Below, in pieces: positions 59,990 to 64,000 of a stretch of 64,000 nucleotides of DNA. A model generated the notes under the pieces. The model ran no database searches and had not been told where the DNA came from. It saw nothing but the letters and a program-made list of their open reading frames with translations. The DNA lies in NCBI RefSeq assembly GCF_001625305.1, contig NW_017804131.1:1654419-1718418 (forward strand), read 5' to 3'. Position numbers and translations under genes: made by a program. This stretch comes from Branchiostoma belcheri. Its lineage: Eukaryota > Chordata > Leptocardii > Amphioxiformes > Branchiostomatidae. Each line of letters starts with the position of its first letter. The first letter of the stretch is position 1.

Positions 59990-62900
59990 TCGCCATTGCG
60001 GTTCCCCACCGTGGAAACAATTCTCCCCCTCATAATACACTGTCCTAATGGGATAGTATTGTTTGGCGTCTGAATGGCAAGGAAAATAATCTCCGAACCC
60101 GTAATTTTGTCTTTAGGGTCTTTGAAACGAAAGCAGAGAAGATAGTAGGGTTTGCCAATTTGTGTTCAAAGGAAGCACCTTCTGTTGTTAGTGGTTGTCA
60201 AGTTGGTTAACGAACGGTTAAAATGTGCTTGAAGAAACGTAGATGTAACAACACAGAACAGAGTATTGTTGTCATTCTTGTTATTGCCATCATCAATATT
60301 GCATTAAAAGTATTACTATGTAGACTAATGTACAGCGAGGGCATCATTTGAGTGTGAAAATGTGGGTGATATAACTGAGTAGACTAATCATTCACACCTA
60401 ATTGATTGTCATCAAATGAACACTAAACACGAGTTGTCATTAAAGTGTAATGATTTTTGGGTGTAATTGCAGAAAAACGAGCATTGAACCAAGTTTATGT
60501 CTTGTGCTGATGACAAGCGTCTGTAAAACCGATTGTCGTGGGTTCGTATACTAGTAGTACAGATCTTTGCGGTAGATGGACGTTATCGTTATAAACATTC
60601 CAAGCTTCTAGTTCTGTGTCGATTCGTTACAGTTTCCCCCGTATGAAGATGCCCACATATTCTGCATTCCTTGAAAGTCTTCCTTTGAAAAGGACACCCA
60701 CGAGTCAGCCTCGTAAGAAACTCTTGTTCAGTAAAGGTGCCAGTTTTCACAAGTGTGGTTCTGTGGACGTCCATGACGCCATATGGCGACGCGACATTCT
60801 TGTCCCGACGTATCTGGTCCCCTACGTAAGACAAAGGGAAGACATATTGTCTCCAACTCCGCCGAGTGATTCACGTACGGACAGGAGCGCCGTTATGTCC
60901 GAGGTCCCGCGGCGATCTCGCACCTTTTCCCCATTTACCTCCCATGAGGAGCCCGGTTGAGGAGCGTGTTTTATGTGGCGTTGATAATCAGATCGGATGG
61001 TGCCTCCGTTCAAATGTCGATCAGACCGTAAACAGGTGAAGTGATTAATGTACAGACGTGTTTAAACTCTGAATTGTGTGTGTCTGTGTGTGTTAAGGGT
61101 AGGTAAGGTCAGGGGTAAGGTTCGGTAATTGCCTAAATAGATTGTCGTTACGTATATTCATTCCTCTTCGTACTACAGATAAGCATAGAAGGATCTGTCA
61201 ATAGCTTTGCGTCAAGGCCATATTATATCAAACAGAAGATTTTAGAGGAATCTTTTAGAGAAATTTAAAAGAAAACGTTACACAATTGCAACGACCACGA
61301 ATGTGAATAATTCTGAAACAACAATTGTATGTAGAGCAACGGTTCATGCCTTTACCACTGGATAAAGATGCCACTATTGTCCCCTTACGTTTTAACGCGG
61401 TGAAGATGCCTTACTTTAATAGATATCTATGTAAGGTCGGGGAAAGTCTATAACATTTGTTCTCGCATGTAAAGAAAACGACCCGGGACGAATCGATCCA
61501 GTCGCTGCGGAAGCGACGGCTTCTGTCCGCCGGGAAGATGAAAGTTGGACTAACGCGGAAAACGTGCGGAGGATGACACTTAACAAATTGCCCATATGCT
61601 GGATTTCTGGCGCGCTGTCTTCTTCAACAATGACGGGATTCAAGACGCTACTTCGGGATTCTTTTTCAAAGGAAAAACAACGCGCTAAATATGCAGTTCA
61701 ACTTTCTGTTAAACCTCTAAAGCGCTAGCCTACCTCTTCTTTGACTCTGCAAATTTGATACCAAACTTTTCTTGGAAAATGACAAACCTTATGACTACGG
61801 ATGAAGGAAGGAAGAAGACAAAGTAAAAACTTGAAATTGACAATGCCAATGGCATCTTAAAAAAGATACGTATAGTGAATACATAATACAGTTAGCAATA
61901 TTTTCTCTGCAATTCATTGTTAGTTGGTGAAGCTAAGATAAGAATGATTCCATCCCATCCGAAAGTGTGCATCATTCTTTGTATCAGAGGTTTCTTTCTT
62001 CACATCAAAGAAGTTGAACAATGCGACAAATCTTCGCAGTAAATCATGAACAGCCAGAGCAAATCGCCCATTTCTATACACAACAGGACTAGTCTGTTAA
62101 CCGAGTGTATCTGTGCTGTTTAAATGCTAAACTTCTCCTTTCATGGACATCGCTCGTTGACAGATATAAAGCGAGAGCCGTTCCACCTATCTGACTGGTT
62201 CTTGTGCCTTTTCTTCAGAGAACATAACAAGGGAATGAATGACGCTTCCATGGTGTATCTTCAGGATACACCATATGGCGAACTAGGGGTAGTCATTTCT
62301 TGTGTATCTGCTTGGACTTCTGGAGATTTTCTCATCATGTACGGAGCAGCTCTGGCGTCCCAGCATGCAATGTTTATCAAATTCGCCACAAGCAGGCGAT
62401 AAAAACGTTCCCGTTTCACGTATTTAAAAACGTGGTAACTTTCTCACAGAAATAAGTACAGGGTTTCTGTCTAATTCATCACGACTGTCACTGCTGTGAG
62501 CTGCGTGCATATTCAGAAGTTCATTATTGTCATTATTGGATTGACTGTAGTAAATTAGCGAGTGTCCGACAAGTACCTCTTGAGATCGTCTCGACAGAAA
62601 GGGCTGACAGGAAGGGGAGGGGCAGAAACGGTGTTAATTTGATGGTTTTCGTCGAGTTAGCAAACATCTGCCGAAGCTGTATTAGCGCTGGAGTTCAATG
62701 GCATTCGCACGCAGCGTTTTGCTGCGAAATGTCACAATGCATTTATGTAGTGGCACTGAGAAATGTTCTTGATTTACCATTTATAGTTGACGGAGTTGAG
62801 GAGTCGAAACAAGTTTGCGATAAGCGGAATCGTCATCTGCTACATCATACGTGCACAGAAAACAGCGAGGCATCTCTAACGTGTAATCGAAGATTTTCAT

Positions 62901-64000
62901 CCTTGCGAGTTTTCAGTTATATCAATCTTTTCATAGAAGTTGCGCGCTCTGGCCAAGAAGGTCATGAGTAAACAAGAAATTGTAGAATAAAGGAATTTCT
63001 CCTGTAATTTTTTTTAGGTGTGAACTGTGATTCTATGACTATGTCCTTTTCAACGATTCGTTTTAGACAGTGTCTGACCAAGAAGGCCAGCTGCTTTTGG
63101 GGGCTAAAGACGTGCCGACTTCATCTATTCCCAACAAAGTAACATGTCCCCTGTCCTGTAGGATGAAAGACGGAGGTCTGAAGAGCCACCATGTAGAGGT
63201 TTTGTTAACCGTCTCTCAATAGAGGGAGGAAAAAAGGACAAGCACGAGCTTTTGAATGAAATTTGAGCACGGTTCAAATTACCGCGCACGCTGGCGGACT
63301 TCATGTGGGGGTATTGTGTTACACTTGGCGTGTGTTGTAACTTGAGATGGGGTCCGGTTACAAAACTTTTCAAGATGAAAAACCGTGGCAGGGTAAGCCG
63401 GGAGAGAGTTCCTTTCTTGTTGCACCTGTACTGAAACTTGAGCTGCGATCAGTTCTAGATTCTCAGACAACATCTGCGCATGTGTCTGGCTGAACTGTAT
63501 CGTCATTGTAACTTGAGCTGGGGTCTGGTTACAGATGTATCTGAGGAAATAACGCCAAGATGGAAACTTTTCTCTTTGACGAACTTTTTGTAAAAAGGTA
63601 ATCTGATCCGTGATCATGTTACATGGGTAGTATCGCCATCTGTTGGTGTGTGAATCATTTCTGAAATCTGGGATGGTGTTCGGTTACTGAGTTTTCTTAG
63701 GACAGAACACAGAGACCTGACTGGCTGTTACATTGTCGAAAGTAGAAAGCTTTAGCTAAATCTTGTTTCATGGCAAAGTTTGTGCCATATGCGCTTTTCT
63801 ACATCTGACTGTACGTTGCTGCCGCTTGCTTGTCGCTTGTCACAAGCTGCTGCGATATCAGATTGCAAATCCATGATCCAAGGGTGTATAATGTCCTTGC
63901 ATGATCCAAGAATGGACAAGTCCCAAACGGTGTGCATGTTGCGAGCCAGATGGCGAGGAAAGATTCTTACATATTGGGAAGAAGGAACATGCGCATGCCG
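59990..64000. other. Right-hand region, possibly intron of the candidate transporter gene
   Basis: No exon of a known family is visible. A plus-strand frame at about 60616-60960 (114 codons) ends without splice support or family match. The sequence ggttagcaaacatctgcc-like at about 62657-62674 is the inverse of the array core word (ggcagatgtttg). I see no mobile element with clear ends. Confidence 0.4.

Noticed and set aside
60616-60960. 114-codon plus-strand frame and overlapping Cys/His minus-strand frame
   Set aside because: The Cys/His spacing does not fit a C2H2 zinc finger, and neither strand shows splice sites or a family match.

Overview
The window is chordate, invertebrate genomic DNA, most probably amphioxus (Branchiostoma). 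Three things point there: genes with spliced exons and GT-AG introns; two WRPW-type hairy (HES) genes on one strand; and dense small inverted-repeat transposons with a tRNA-derived SINE. Species assignment is inference from gene content and repeat style; no database was consulted. A 929-base assembly gap lies at 20318-21246.

Layout. (1) 3.2-5.4 kb: a complete four-exon hairy gene on the minus strand, with an upstream region carrying a Notch-type site. (2) 9.0-11.5 kb: a five-exon minus-strand gene for a membrane-anchored cyclophilin (233 aa) with an intact isomerase site. (3) 11.6-39.5 kb: a 28-kb stretch with no convincing gene, holding several small inverted-repeat elements (MITEs), a SINE, hairpins and the gap. 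(4) 39.5-41.9 kb: a second hairy gene on the minus strand. It has only one intron, a TATA box, and four sites matching the CSL/Su(H) consensus upstream. Its last exon carries a one-base frame break in this assembly. (5) 42.5 kb: tRNA-Phe(GAA). (6) 44.1-51.0 kb: an old tandem array of about four noncoding units of roughly 2 kb, two of which share nearly identical blocks. It lies upstream of hairy gene 2. (7) 52.5-54.1 kb: a short plus-strand gene for a His-rich, Cys-rich 99-aa protein with a probable 3'UTR intron. (8) 54.2-64 kb: mostly intergenic, with a second SINE copy, a 0.9-kb ACGT-rich transposon carrying a promoter-like start, and one candidate first coding exon of a zinc-transporter-like (SLC30) gene at 59.8 kb.

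How it works together. The two hairy paralogues are predicted transcriptional repressors (bHLH + Orange + WRPW). Their upstream regions share a module in which CACGTG, TGTGGGAA and CCRCCCAC are kept at nearly identical spacing (35/34 and 12/12 bases). This fits Notch activation combined with autorepression through the E-box. The gene desert between them and the repeated noncoding array upstream of gene 2 are the natural places to look for their enhancers. I see no sign of a wholly new biochemical system. The most original signals are the shared promoter module, the four-unit noncoding array, and the transposon that carries a TATA box, a start codon and a splice donor.
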